Positions 20,952 to 29,296 of a stretch of DNA of 64,000 nt are shown in pieces. A program made the position numbers and the translations under genes. Numbering within the stretch: position 1 is the first letter of the stretch; each line of letters begins with the position of its first letter. Origin of the DNA: Porcincola intestinalis. GTDB lineage: Bacteria; Bacillota; Clostridia; Lachnospirales; Lachnospiraceae. The DNA lies in assembly GCF_009696445.1 (NCBI RefSeq), contig NZ_VULZ01000016.1, forward strand, positions 17,605 through 81,604. Direction: 5' to 3'. A model generated the notes under the pieces. That model saw only the letters and a list, made by a program, of their open reading frames with translations, was not told the DNA's origin and ran no database searches.

Positions 20952-20975
20952 ATAGAAATAGAGATAGAAATAGAA
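20952..20975. repeat. Short tandem repeat (ATAGAR)x4
   Basis: Four adjacent hexamers ATAGAA, ATAGAG, ATAGAA, ATAGAA sit between the second and third parS sites. They could reflect slippage or act as a spacer; no function is evident. Confidence 0.6.
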
Positions 20976-21000
20976 AAGGAAGTGTTGAATGTGGATCATA

Positions 21001-21016
21001 TGTTTCACGTGAAACA
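21001..21016. promoter_or_regulatory. parS: parS site 3
   Basis: A third exact TGTTTCACGTGAAACA, 56 bp before the parA start. It is close enough to the parA transcription start for ParB binding to affect parAB expression. Confidence 0.95.
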
Positions 21017-21071
21017 TTATAGCCATGAAAATTGATGTGTGTTAAAATAAAGTCCGAATGCGAGGTGGAAT

Positions 21072-21839
21072 ATGGGGAGAATAATCGTCATCGCAAATCA
21101 AAAAGGCGGAGTCGGAAAAACGACGACTGCGATTAATCTATCAGCTTATATTGCGATCAAAAAGAAGAGGGTCCTGCTGATTGATATGGATCCACAGGGA
21201 AATGCTTCCGGTGGATTCGACATTGACCCGTCATCTGTCACGAAGACGGTATATGACGTCATGCTTGGAGAAGCATCAATTGAGAACGCAATCATCAGTA
21301 ATGTCAGGCCAAAGCTTTCAATTGTTCCCTCTGATGTAAATCTGGCGGCAGCTGAAATCCAGTTATCGGATGTTGCAGATAAGAACCATATATTAAAGAA
21401 GGAACTTGGAAAAATCAGGGATAAATACGATTACATTATTATGGATTGCCCTCCGTCCCTGAATATTCTGACGATCAATGCGATGTGCGCGGCTGATTCA
21501 GTCATCGTACCGCTCCAGTGTGAATATTATGCGCTTGAGGGACTGGCGCAGCTGATGCAGACGGTATCACTGATACAGGAACGCGAGAACGATCGACTGA
21601 AGATCGAGGGAATCGTCTTTACCATGTATGATGGCAGAACAAATCTGGCAACTCAGGTTGTGGAGAATGTGACGCAAAATACAGATAAAAAGATCTATAA
21701 GTGTATTATTCCGAGAAATGTCCGACTGGCGGAGGCTCCAAGCTATGGAATGCCGATCACGGAGTATGATCCGAAGTCTTCCGGAGCGAAGGCCTATGAA
21801 AAACTTGCGTCGAAAGTGATTCATTACAGGAGGACTTGA
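21072..21839 (+). CDS. parA: Chromosome-partitioning ATPase ParA/Soj
   Basis: A 255-residue ATPase of the deviant Walker family: KGGVGKTT at residues 11-18 with the signature Lys, DMDPQGNAS at Walker A', and MDCPPSLNILTINAM. It has no N-terminal HTH, so it is of the chromosomal Soj type. It binds DNA non-specifically as an ATP dimer and is stimulated by ParB to help segregate origins; Soj also modulates DnaA. GAGGTGG precedes the start. The stop overlaps the parB start by one base. Confidence 0.95.
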   Translation: MGRIIVIANQKGGVGKTTTAINLSAYIAIKKKRVLLIDMDPQGNASGGFDIDPSSVTKTVYDVMLGEASIENAIISNVRPKLSIVPSDVNLAAAEIQLSDVADKNHILKKELGKIRDKYDYIIMDCPPSLNILTINAMCAADSVIVPLQCEYYALEGLAQLMQTVSLIQERENDRLKIEGIVFTMYDGRTNLATQVVENVTQNTDKKIYKCIIPRNVRLAEAPSYGMPITEYDPKSSGAKAYEKLASKVIHYRRT

Positions 21840-22999
21840 TGGCTAGAAGAAGTGGATTGGGCCAGAGAGGCCTGGATATTCTGATTCCGGAAAAGAATTC
21901 CGGCGGAAGAAAAAAAGATGCTGCTGAAAAAACGAAGAGGGCGAAGAAATCCAAAGCAGTGCCGGTAAACGAAAAAAATGAAGTGGCCGGAATCACAGAA
22001 GCCGCAGAGGATATTGACGGTACAGAATCAGCCGATGGTGCAAAGTATACAGAAGGATTAGAAACAGCTGAGACTGTGGAGAATGTAGGAAAAGACGCCA
22101 TTGCGGCGGATTCTGAAACGGAAGATGGAACAAAATTTAAAAATGCCTCTGAATCAAGAGATGAAAAGTCAGATACAGCGGATGAAGGAAATTTAATCAA
22201 GAGTGGTCAGCTTGAGGTTGACATCAATCTGGTGGAGCCGAACAGAGACCAGCCACGAAAAAAGTTTGATGAGGATGCCCTCCAGGAGCTTTCAGACTCT
22301 ATCAAAGTACATGGTGTGATACAGCCCCTCATTGTCCAGATGAGAGAGGGCTATTATGAAATCATCGCCGGTGAGAGAAGATGGCGGGCGGCAAGACTGG
22401 CGGGTCTGAAAACAGTCCCTGTCCTTGTTCGTGATTACTCAGACAGGGATATCATGGAGCTTTCCCTGATTGAGAATATTCAGAGGCAGGATCTGAACCC
22501 GATCGAGGAGGCAGCGGCCTATAGAAGGCTGATTGATGAATATCAGCTGACACAGGATGAAGTAGCCGAGCGTGTTTCCAGAAGCAGAGCCTCTGTGACA
22601 AATTCTCTGCGTCTATTGAAGCTGGATGAACGAGTTCAGAATATGCTGATCAGCGAGATGCTGTCAACCGGACATGTGCGGGCACTGCTTGCCATTGAGG
22701 ACGGAGAACTCCAGTATCAGACAGCCCAGAAGGCGTTCGATGAAAAATGGAGTGTCCGGGAGGTAGAAAATTATGTCCGGAAACTTCAAAAGAAACCGGT
22801 TCCGGAGAAGAAACCGGTGATCAGCCAGCAGCTTCAGATCATCTATCAGGACATGGAGGAGAAAATGCGGACCTCTCTTGGAACAAAGGTCAGCATTCAG
22901 TCGAAAAATCCGGAGAAGGGCAGAATTGAGATAGAGTATTTTTCAAGTGATGAGCTGGAGCGTGTATATCACGCCATTTTAAACAGTGATGAAAGCTGA
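21839..22999 (+). CDS. parB: Chromosome-partitioning CTPase ParB/Spo0J
   Basis: I take the ATG at 21839, with AGGAGG five bases upstream, rather than the in-frame TTG at 21836; this gives 386 residues. Residues 5-16 (SGLGQRGLDILI) are the ParA-stimulating N-terminal peptide. Residues 18-125 are a long, acidic, Ala/Glu/Asp/Lys-rich linker. The core starts at LVEPNRDQPRKKF (131-143), with the CTP-binding arginine patch GERRWRAAR at 178-186 and an HTH near 235-260 (LTQDEVAERVSRSRASV). The C-terminal dimerisation domain follows. It recognises the three parS sites upstream of parA. Confidence 0.95.
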   Translation: MARRSGLGQRGLDILIPEKNSGGRKKDAAEKTKRAKKSKAVPVNEKNEVAGITEAAEDIDGTESADGAKYTEGLETAETVENVGKDAIAADSETEDGTKFKNASESRDEKSDTADEGNLIKSGQLEVDINLVEPNRDQPRKKFDEDALQELSDSIKVHGVIQPLIVQMREGYYEIIAGERRWRAARLAGLKTVPVLVRDYSDRDIMELSLIENIQRQDLNPIEEAAAYRRLIDEYQLTQDEVAERVSRSRASVTNSLRLLKLDERVQNMLISEMLSTGHVRALLAIEDGELQYQTAQKAFDEKWSVREVENYVRKLQKKPVPEKKPVISQQLQIIYQDMEEKMRTSLGTKVSIQSKNPEKGRIEIEYFSSDELERVYHAILNSDES

Positions 23000-23021
23000 G
23001 TGAGGAGATGGGGGTAATTGG

Positions 23022-23546
23022 ATGCAGAGCAGTTTTCTGAACAGCCTGGGGTTTGACCCCGGAATTCTGATGATTGTGCTTCTTCTGATCATGGCGCTTG
23101 TTTTGTTTTATCTCGCACATGTGTCGATGAAGATGAGCCGTTTCCTGAAACGGTATAAGCTTTTTATGAGAGGAAAAGATGGTGCTTCTCTGGAAAAGGC
23201 GATGGAGAGTGAATTCATCGAGGTTGAGCGGATCGGCGAGCAGTGCAAAAACCAGGCGGCTGAGATTCAGCATATCAAGGATATCATGAGAAGGACGCCG
23301 ATGAAGACCGGAATCGTGAAATATGACGCATTTCCGGACGTCGGCGGAAGAATGAGCTTCGCCCTGGCTCTTCTGGATCAGGACAACACAGGCTTTGTTC
23401 TGAATGCGATTCACAGCAAGGAAGGGTGTTATACCTATATTAAGGAAATCGTCAAGGGTGAGTCTTATATCGTTCTGGGCGAAGAGGAAAAGGAAGCGCT
23501 CAGGCAGGCCGTCACAACTTATTCAAACAACATAAGTCATGTTTAA
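23022..23546 (+). CDS. DUF4446 family membrane-anchored protein
   Basis: A 174-residue protein with one membrane segment at about residues 14-33 (ILMIVLLLIMALVLFYL), a charged helical stretch (about 40-95) and a compact domain. The domain carries GIVKYDAFPDVGGRMSFALALLD and GFVLNAIHSKEGCYTYIKEI, the conserved pattern of DUF4446. The function is unknown; genes of this family are regularly found beside parB in Clostridia, so a role at the origin or membrane is possible but unproven. It follows parB after 22 bp. Confidence 0.85.
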   Translation: MQSSFLNSLGFDPGILMIVLLLIMALVLFYLAHVSMKMSRFLKRYKLFMRGKDGASLEKAMESEFIEVERIGEQCKNQAAEIQHIKDIMRRTPMKTGIVKYDAFPDVGGRMSFALALLDQDNTGFVLNAIHSKEGCYTYIKEIVKGESYIVLGEEEKEALRQAVTTYSNNISHV

Positions 23547-23637
23547 GGCTGAGATGAGACTGGACGAATCATCTGAATTGGGATACAGTCTTAGGGCAGA
23601 GCCGCAGAAACAGTCAGCATATTAAAAATCAGACCGC

Positions 23638-23662
23638 CCCGGTTGACAAGCGTGTCACCGGG
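23638..23662 (+). other. Hairpin in the serS leader
   Basis: CCCGGTTGACA and TGTCACCGGG form a stem with a single bulged base and an AGCG loop, 35 bases before serS. No U-run follows, and the T-box sequence (GGGTGGNACCGCG) is absent from the 150-bp leader. It may be a translational or stability element. Confidence 0.4.
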
Positions 23663-23696
23663 ACCTTTGAGAGAGACATCGGGAGGAAATTGAAAG

Positions 23697-24980
23697 ATGC
23701 TGGATATTAAATTCGTCAGGGAAAATCCGGATATTGTCAAGGAGAACATTCGGAAGAAGTTTGAGGATCAGAAGCTTCCGCTTGTAGATGAAGTGATTGA
23801 GCTGGACAGACAGAACCGTGAGATCAAGCAGGAGCTGCAGGCACTGCAGGCCGACCGCAACCGCATTTCCAAGGAGATTGGAAAGCTGATGCACGAGGGC
23901 AAAAAAGATGAAGCGATGGCTGCAAAGGAAGAGGTAACAAAAAACCAGGCCAGAGTTGCAGAATTGTCCGAGAAGGAGAAAACAGTCGAGGAGGAGCTGA
24001 AGAAGAGGATGATGGTCATCCCGAACATCATTGATCCGTCAGTCCCGATCGGCAAGGATGACTCGGAGAATGTCGAGCTTCAGCGGTTCGGGGATCCGGT
24101 TGTCCCGGATTATCCGATTCCGTATCATACAGAGATCATGGAAAAGCTTCATGGAATCGACATGGATGCGGCAGGCCGCGTTGCCGGCAATGGCTTCTAC
24201 TATCTGCTCGGCGATATCGCAAGACTTCATTCTGCCTGCCTTTCCTACGCAAGAGACTTCATGATCGACAGGGGATTCACCTATGTCATTCCGCCGTACA
24301 TGATCAGAAGGGCTGTCGTGGATGGTGTGATGTCCTTCGATGAGATGGACGCGATGATGTACAAAATTGAGGGAGAGGATCTGTATCTGATCGGAACCTC
24401 AGAGCATTCAATGATCGGCCGGTTCATTGGTGAGACGATCGATGCGGACAAGCTTCCGCTGACACTGACCAGCTACTCTCCGTGCTTCCGCAAGGAGAAG
24501 GGCGCACATGGCATCGAGGAGAGAGGTGTCTACAGAATCCACCAGTTTGAGAAACAGGAAATGATCGTCATCTGCGAGCCTGAGGATGCGAACAAGTGGT
24601 ACGACAGGCTGTGGCAGAACACGGTTGATTACTTCAGAAGCCTTGAGATTCCGGTCCGCACGCTGGAGTGCTGCTCCGGCGATCTGGCTGATCTGAAGGT
24701 AAAGTCCCTCGATGTCGAGGCATGGTCTCCGAGACAGAAGAAGTATTTCGAGGTTGGATCCTGCTCGAATCTTGGAGATGCGCAGGCCCGGCGCCTGAAC
24801 ATCAAGATCAAGGGAGCGGACGGAAAGAAGCATCTGGCGAACACACTGAACAACACCTGTGTGGCACCGCCGAGAATGCTGATCGCGTTCCTGGAGAATC
24901 ATCTGCAGGCAGACGGAAGTGTTACGATTCCGGAGGCGTTGCAGCCATACATGGGCGGAAAGAAGGTTCTCGTTCCATAA
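23697..24980 (+). CDS. serS: Serine--tRNA ligase
   Basis: A 427-residue class II synthetase. The N-terminal coiled-coil arm (about residues 25-105) binds the long variable arm of tRNA-Ser. The catalytic core shows LIGTSEHSM (motif 1/TxE loop region), FRKEKGAHGIEERGVYRIHQFEK (motif 2) and NNTCVAPPRMLIAFLENH (motif 3 with the catalytic Arg). Length is as usual. GGGAGGAAA precedes the start. Confidence 0.97.
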   Translation: MLDIKFVRENPDIVKENIRKKFEDQKLPLVDEVIELDRQNREIKQELQALQADRNRISKEIGKLMHEGKKDEAMAAKEEVTKNQARVAELSEKEKTVEEELKKRMMVIPNIIDPSVPIGKDDSENVELQRFGDPVVPDYPIPYHTEIMEKLHGIDMDAAGRVAGNGFYYLLGDIARLHSACLSYARDFMIDRGFTYVIPPYMIRRAVVDGVMSFDEMDAMMYKIEGEDLYLIGTSEHSMIGRFIGETIDADKLPLTLTSYSPCFRKEKGAHGIEERGVYRIHQFEKQEMIVICEPEDANKWYDRLWQNTVDYFRSLEIPVRTLECCSGDLADLKVKSLDVEAWSPRQKKYFEVGSCSNLGDAQARRLNIKIKGADGKKHLANTLNNTCVAPPRMLIAFLENHLQADGSVTIPEALQPYMGGKKVLVP

Positions 24981-25063
24981 GAGTGTCTGATCTATACGGA
25001 GCCGGATGCCGGAAGGGCCGGCGGAGGATCTGTAAATATGGAGGAGTGTGGTGAAGAAATCCT

Positions 25064-25969
25064 ATGCATGCATACCTGAGATCGATCGGTCTGACAGATG
25101 ATCGCATAACTGAAAAGGACATCGAGAAGATCTGCGACAGGGTCTATGAGAAATATGACCATATGGAATCGGTCAGGGATGAGGATACAAAGGCAACCTT
25201 CCTCGAGTTTTCCAAGGAGCTTGGAAAGGGATTCGGCCTGAAGGTGCTGGGCATGCAGGACAGCTTTGGCTTCCACCGTACTTCCTACTATCCATATGTT
25301 GTGGGCTCCGATGAGGGCAGTGACGGAAGCGTCGGAATTCAGAAGAAGCTGATGGGAGATGCCTTCATCGGCGTCTGCAATGACGGACATGTCGGTGCCC
25401 CGCTGATCTTTACACTTCAGAACCCGGGGTGTTATCTCAGAGGTCTGAAGGAAGACCCGCAGCACGAAAGCCGCGTGACAACCACATTTTCAGCGCTTGC
25501 GAAGTGGGGCCGGATTCTTCTGCCGACAAGAAACCTGGAACACCGCCTCATGGAGACTTCCTCCGATTGGGCGGAGGAGCGGGTTGAGACAATTCAGCGG
25601 GCGAAGATGGGCGACGATGAGGCCATGAAGGAGCTGACGGTACAGAATCTGGAGCTGTATGGAAAGGCTCAGGACCGGATCAAGGATGGAGAGGATATTC
25701 TGTCGGTTGTGGATACGTATTTCATCCCTTACGGGATGGAGTCGGATCAGTATCATATCCTGGCGAACATAGACCGCGTGAGGGAAGAACACAGCAGTGT
25801 CACGGGAGAGGTTGTCTGGAAGATGCTTCTGAACTGCGGAGGCCTGCTGTTTGATGCATGCATGACAGATCAGGACCTGGAAGGGCTTCCCCTTCCAGGC
25901 ATGCGGCTGAAGGCGGATATCTGGATGCAGGGGCGGATCAACTTCCTGCTGCCGTCGGCAGTATCCTGA
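25064..25969 (+). CDS. Uncharacterised protein resembling DUF3881
   Basis: A 301-residue soluble protein starting MHAYLRSIGL. It has no membrane segment, signal peptide or nucleotide-binding motif that I can see. The composition is Asp/Glu-rich, with conserved-looking stretches DSFGFHRTSYYPYVVG and NPGCYLRGLKED. I associate this N-terminus and layout with DUF3881, a family largely restricted to Lachnospiraceae, whose function is not known. A TGA at 25052 in the same frame rules out an earlier start. An internal 10-bp inverted repeat (CCTGGAAGGG/CCCTTCCAGG) lies near 25876. It converges with the CLC gene, with 36 bp between stops. Confidence 0.65.
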   Translation: MHAYLRSIGLTDDRITEKDIEKICDRVYEKYDHMESVRDEDTKATFLEFSKELGKGFGLKVLGMQDSFGFHRTSYYPYVVGSDEGSDGSVGIQKKLMGDAFIGVCNDGHVGAPLIFTLQNPGCYLRGLKEDPQHESRVTTTFSALAKWGRILLPTRNLEHRLMETSSDWAEERVETIQRAKMGDDEAMKELTVQNLELYGKAQDRIKDGEDILSVVDTYFIPYGMESDQYHILANIDRVREEHSSVTGEVVWKMLLNCGGLLFDACMTDQDLEGLPLPGMRLKADIWMQGRINFLLPSAVS

Positions 25970-26005
25970 TTATGACAATGCAATTGCGTCCGGTCTTCTG
26001 ACAGG

Positions 26006-27277
26006 TCAGTGTGTATCGCTGTCGATCAGATGCGAATCATATTTCGAGTGGAGAATCTGCTGAGCGGAGTACAGACCGTAATAGCCCGAGGAGACATAGG
26101 AAAGAGCGACTGCCATCATGTAATAAGGAAGCCCCCCGATCCCGAACATTTCCAGACAGATAAAGAGGGAGGCAACAGGTGAGTTTGTGACACCGCAGAA
26201 CAGGGCACCCATGCCGATGGCCGCGCAGAAGGAGGAGGGAAGGCCCATCAGTCCTCCCAAAAAGCTGCCGAAGGTAGCACCGATGTAGAGGGCAGGGACG
26301 ATTTCACCGCCCTTGTAGCCTGCAGCTAGGGAAAGCGCGGTGAAGAGAATCTTCATCAGGAAGGTATACCAGTGGATATCTTCTGCTTTGCCTGAGAGCG
26401 CTTCCTCGATGATATGGATGCCCGTGCCGTTGTATGTATGGCCGCCTGTCAGCCAGGTCAGGAGAAACAGAACCGACCCCAGTGCCAGTGCCCGCAGATA
26501 GCGGTTCTTCAGCAGAGACTGGCTGTATCTTGAAATCCTCTGGATCGCCAGACAATACAGGATGCTGACAAAACCGGTGCAGATTGCCAGAAAGGCGAGC
26601 TTTGAGACGGTCAGTGCACTGAATGCAGGAGGTGCGCTGATCAGATAGGATTCACCGGGAACGCCACACCAGTGTGAGGCAACCGCTCTTGCCGTGAAGG
26701 ACGCGAAGGTAACCGGAACGATGGAGCCATAGTTCATCATGCCGACATCGACCATTTCTATGGAGAAGAATATGGCAGTCGCCGGTGTCCCGAAGACAGC
26801 AGAGAAGGCGGCAGCCATTCCGCAGATGACCATGGTCCGCCGTTCTTTATGATCAAGATGGAAAAGATGTCCCATCGCATGACCGATGCTTCCGCCAAGC
26901 TGGAGAGCAGCGCCTTCCCTTCCGACCGACGCGCCGCACAGGTGCGAGAAGATGCTTGAGACAAAGATGGCAGGTGCCATACGGAATGGAATCTTTTCCC
27001 CGCAACGGATCGAGAGGATGACCATGTTGGTTCCCTTCGCCTTATCGTAGCGCAGCATATGATAAAATAAAAAGATGATGGCGCTCCCGACCGGGAGCAG
27101 GAACATCATGACCGGATACCGGAAGCGGATGCCGGTGACTGCTGTCACGCCTCTTGCAAACAAGCCGCCGACAACGCCGCAGACAATCCCGCAGGCCATT
27201 GCCATGGCAGCCAGCACCAGGACGTGGAGAGTCCCGAAAAAGATGACCTTGAACTGCTTGTGTAGCTGTGAATCCAT
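26006..27277 (-). CDS. CLC-family chloride/fluoride channel or H+ antiporter
   Basis: A 423-residue polytopic membrane protein. The selectivity segments are GASVGREGAALQ (Glu121 is the gating glutamate) and GGEIVPALYIGATFG. Two features depart from classic Cl-/H+ CLC proteins. The first anion-site motif GSGIP is replaced by GTNMV (82-86, Met85), and GREGP is GREGA. From general knowledge, loss of the GSGIP serine and a methionine there are seen in the CLC-F (fluoride exporter) branch, so fluoride export is a reasonable alternative to chloride transport. No fluoride riboswitch was found in its leader. No fused CBS domains are present. Confidence 0.8.
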   Translation of the reverse strand: MDSQLHKQFKVIFFGTLHVLVLAAMAMACGIVCGVVGGLFARGVTAVTGIRFRYPVMMFLLPVGSAIIFLFYHMLRYDKAKGTNMVILSIRCGEKIPFRMAPAIFVSSIFSHLCGASVGREGAALQLGGSIGHAMGHLFHLDHKERRTMVICGMAAAFSAVFGTPATAIFFSIEMVDVGMMNYGSIVPVTFASFTARAVASHWCGVPGESYLISAPPAFSALTVSKLAFLAICTGFVSILYCLAIQRISRYSQSLLKNRYLRALALGSVLFLLTWLTGGHTYNGTGIHIIEEALSGKAEDIHWYTFLMKILFTALSLAAGYKGGEIVPALYIGATFGSFLGGLMGLPSSFCAAIGMGALFCGVTNSPVASLFICLEMFGIGGLPYYMMAVALSYVSSGYYGLYSAQQILHSKYDSHLIDSDTH

Positions 27278-27337
27278 CGCATTTTCTCCTGGCTATACAT
27301 AGTGAAGGGCTCTAAAAAATGATACACCATCTTCTTC

Positions 27338-27366
27338 ATTATAGATGAGCGGTGTCAACCGGACAA
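27338..27366 (-). promoter_or_regulatory. Candidate promoter of the CLC gene
   Basis: On the minus strand TTGTCC (27361-27366), a 17-bp spacer and TATAAT (27338-27343). The leader to the start codon is about 55 bases. The rest of the divergent gap to 27464 includes a small CCGGTC-AGCA-GACCGG hairpin near 27403-27418. Confidence 0.6.
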
Positions 27367-27463
27367 CAGAAAACAGGCAGGAATGGTATAACTGCCAGGG
27401 GGCCGGTCAGCAGACCGGACCCGGGGATATACCATTCCGAAAGCCGTTCAGAGGAAAGGGGTT

Positions 27464-28141
27464 ATGGTTATGTATACACAGATTTATTCCATTCAGACAA
27501 AAGAGGAAGCGCTTGCCTGCATCGATGCCGGGGCAGACCGGATCGGTCTTCTGGTTGGCGTGCACGGCGGAAAGTTTCCCTGCGCGATCACGGAGGAGAA
27601 GGCAAAGGAAATCTTTGATGCCATCAAGGGAAAGGCTGTCCGTATTCTGATCTCTGTCGGAGAGACGGCGGATGAAGTACTTGCGCAGACAAAAAGGCTG
27701 ATGCCGGATGTTCTGCACCTGTGCGCAAACTATGATGGGGATCCGGCGTTTGCGGCTCGTCTGCGCCGTGAGATTCCGGGCGTCCAGCTGATGGAGGCAG
27801 TCGGCATCACGGGACCGGAAAGTGTCAGGGAAGCAGAGTACAAGGCGACATTTGCAGATGTTCTGATTCTGGATACGGTGTCAAAGACGGTTCCGGGTGT
27901 CGGAGCAGCCGGCGAGGTGAATGACTGGAACATCGACCGGGAGATCGTGGAGAAGGTGAATGTTCCGGTGATCCTTGCAGGCGGTCTCGGACCGGACAAT
28001 GTGGCGGATGCGATCAGGGCTGTGCATCCGTACGCGGTCGATTCTCTGACCAAGACCTCTGACAAGGAGAACGGAGAACTGGTCCGGAAGAATATCGGAA
28101 AGGTCCGGGAATTCTGCCGGATCGCGCATTCCTTCGAGTGA
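27464..28141 (+). CDS. TrpF-like (phosphoribosylanthranilate isomerase fold) TIM-barrel protein
   Basis: A 225-residue beta/alpha barrel. The second half matches the TrpF phosphate-binding pattern: PVILAGGLGPDNVADAIRAV followed by HPYAVDSLTKTS. The N-terminal catalytic signature of TrpF (K-I-C-G, with the general-base Cys) is here Q-I-Y-S, so the catalytic Cys is absent; an Asp equivalent to the general acid may be present in LILDTVS. No trp gene is nearby. It ends ten bases before a PfkB kinase gene on the same strand, so the pair probably acts on one phosphorylated sugar. The true reaction is unknown. Start choice (27464 or 27470) is uncertain. Confidence 0.7.
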   Translation: MVMYTQIYSIQTKEEALACIDAGADRIGLLVGVHGGKFPCAITEEKAKEIFDAIKGKAVRILISVGETADEVLAQTKRLMPDVLHLCANYDGDPAFAARLRREIPGVQLMEAVGITGPESVREAEYKATFADVLILDTVSKTVPGVGAAGEVNDWNIDREIVEKVNVPVILAGGLGPDNVADAIRAVHPYAVDSLTKTSDKENGELVRKNIGKVREFCRIAHSFE

Positions 28142-28150
28142 GGTGGAGCT

Positions 28151-29113
28151 GTGAACGTGATCTGTGTAGGGGATCTGTGCTGCGACCTGATCGTGCCTTA
28201 CGGCGGGATGCGTTCAGCCCTTGCGAGAGGAGATTTCTCAAAGGAAACCGCCGATTCAATGCTGGTCCGGATGCAGTGCGGGGGTTCGGTTGCGAACGTC
28301 GCCCGGAATATCGGAAAACTGTCAGATTCAGAGAGCCGGCCTCGGTTCATCACGCCGTTGAAGCTGGATGAACTAGGGCTGTACCTGGAAGGAGAGATGG
28401 AGAAGGCAGGCGTGGACATGAGCGGCGCTGTGCCGTGCGACAGGTCGAACATGTACTGCATTGCCGTTCTGGATGAGAGCGGCGAGCGGACGATGTTCTG
28501 CTTTGTGCCGCCGTGGGCGGATTACCCGCATTTTACAGCAGACAGCTTCCGGAATGCGCCAAAGGCGGAGAGAGGGGATATCGTCTTTACGAGCGGGATG
28601 GCATTCCTGGATGATGCTGCAAACAATGCAGCTGTTCTGACGTTCTTCAAAGAGCAGAAGGAGCACGGCGCAACTGTGATCTTCGACTTGAATGTCCGCG
28701 CCGAGTCCTACGGGTATGCGGGGGAGCGGAAGGCTTCCATGGAGCAAATGATTGCCATGAGCGACCTGGTGCTCGGTTCAGGCAGTGACGAGTTCAGCCA
28801 GGTGACGGGCCATCCAGGCCAGATGGCCGCAGCAGAGGTGCTCATGGACAGGATGTGCGGAAAAGACAGAAGCGGGCAGCCGAAAACAGTGATTGCAAGG
28901 GATGGAGCTGATCCGATCCTTGTGATGTCCTCTTCCGGGCAGCAGCGGGATACCTGGATTCCGGTCAGGCCGGTGAAGCCTGTATCGACTCTGGGAGCCG
29001 GCGATGCCTTTGACGGTGCATTCATTCATGCCCTTTCCGGCGGGAGTACGGTTCAGGAGGCAACAAGGGCGGCGTCTGACTATGCCGGACGAGTGATATC
29101 CGGACAAGCGTGA
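28151..29113 (+). CDS. PfkB-family carbohydrate kinase
   Basis: A 320-residue ribokinase-like sugar kinase starting at a GTG preceded by AGGTGGAG. The N-terminal motif is GGSVANVARNIGKL. The C-terminal signature LGAGDAFDGAF contains the catalytic Asp285 and the anion hole. The early segment DLCCDLIVPYGG is family-like. The sugar specificity cannot be read from sequence. It is coupled to the TrpF-like gene and followed by a strong terminator. Confidence 0.85.
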   Translation: MNVICVGDLCCDLIVPYGGMRSALARGDFSKETADSMLVRMQCGGSVANVARNIGKLSDSESRPRFITPLKLDELGLYLEGEMEKAGVDMSGAVPCDRSNMYCIAVLDESGERTMFCFVPPWADYPHFTADSFRNAPKAERGDIVFTSGMAFLDDAANNAAVLTFFKEQKEHGATVIFDLNVRAESYGYAGERKASMEQMIAMSDLVLGSGSDEFSQVTGHPGQMAAAEVLMDRMCGKDRSGQPKTVIARDGADPILVMSSSGQQRDTWIPVRPVKPVSTLGAGDAFDGAFIHALSGGSTVQEATRAASDYAGRVISGQA

Positions 29114-29240
29114 TAGAGCCGTGCGGGAAGCGGCGGTCGTGTGATCTGACTGCTCTTAGATGATTCGATGGAGAAGGTTCATTCAGCAGATCTTTGAGCT
29201 GGTGTGGCTGGAGTGTCACAAGGTGGCAGATCAGGAGAAA

Positions 29241-29274
29241 AAAGCGGGAGCTGAACGGTTAGCTCCCGCTTTTT
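29241..29274. terminator. Bidirectional terminator between the PfkB kinase and bile salt hydrolase genes
   Basis: AAAGCGGGAGCT, an 8-base loop and AGCTCCCGCTTTTT form a perfect stem with a T-run on the plus strand and an A-run before it. It therefore serves both convergent genes. Confidence 0.9.
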
Positions 29275-29296
29275 GTGTATGTACAGGTGCAGATTC

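Larger units (their letters stand above)
20522..21071. other. 550-bp non-coding region upstream of parA, holding parS sites
   Basis: No convincing gene is present. The left 310 bp shows no structure I can support. The right 230 bp is AT-rich and holds three identical parS palindromes and a short ATAGAR repeat. Short reading frames across it lack ribosome sites and family resemblance. Confidence 0.6.

Noticed and set aside
20842..21016. CRISPR-like array (three identical 16-mers)
   Set aside because: The units are perfect palindromes matching parS, spacing is irregular (51 and 76 bp between copies), and parAB follows directly.
23547..23696. T-box leader for serS
   Set aside because: The 150-bp gap lacks the T-box sequence and is too short for stem I plus antiterminator. 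Only a simple hairpin is present.
25876..25899. Terminator formed by CCTGGAAGGG/CCCTTCCAGG
   Set aside because: It lies within the DUF3881-like coding region, about 70 bp before the stop, with no T-run after it.
27278..27340. Fluoride riboswitch in the CLC leader
   Set aside because: The leader has GATGGTG but lacks the paired CTGATG segment and the GG/CC stem of the crcB motif; the leader is also only about 55 bases long.
27464..28141. Tryptophan biosynthesis gene trpF
   Set aside because: The catalytic Cys motif is missing, no other trp gene is nearby and the partner is a sugar kinase.
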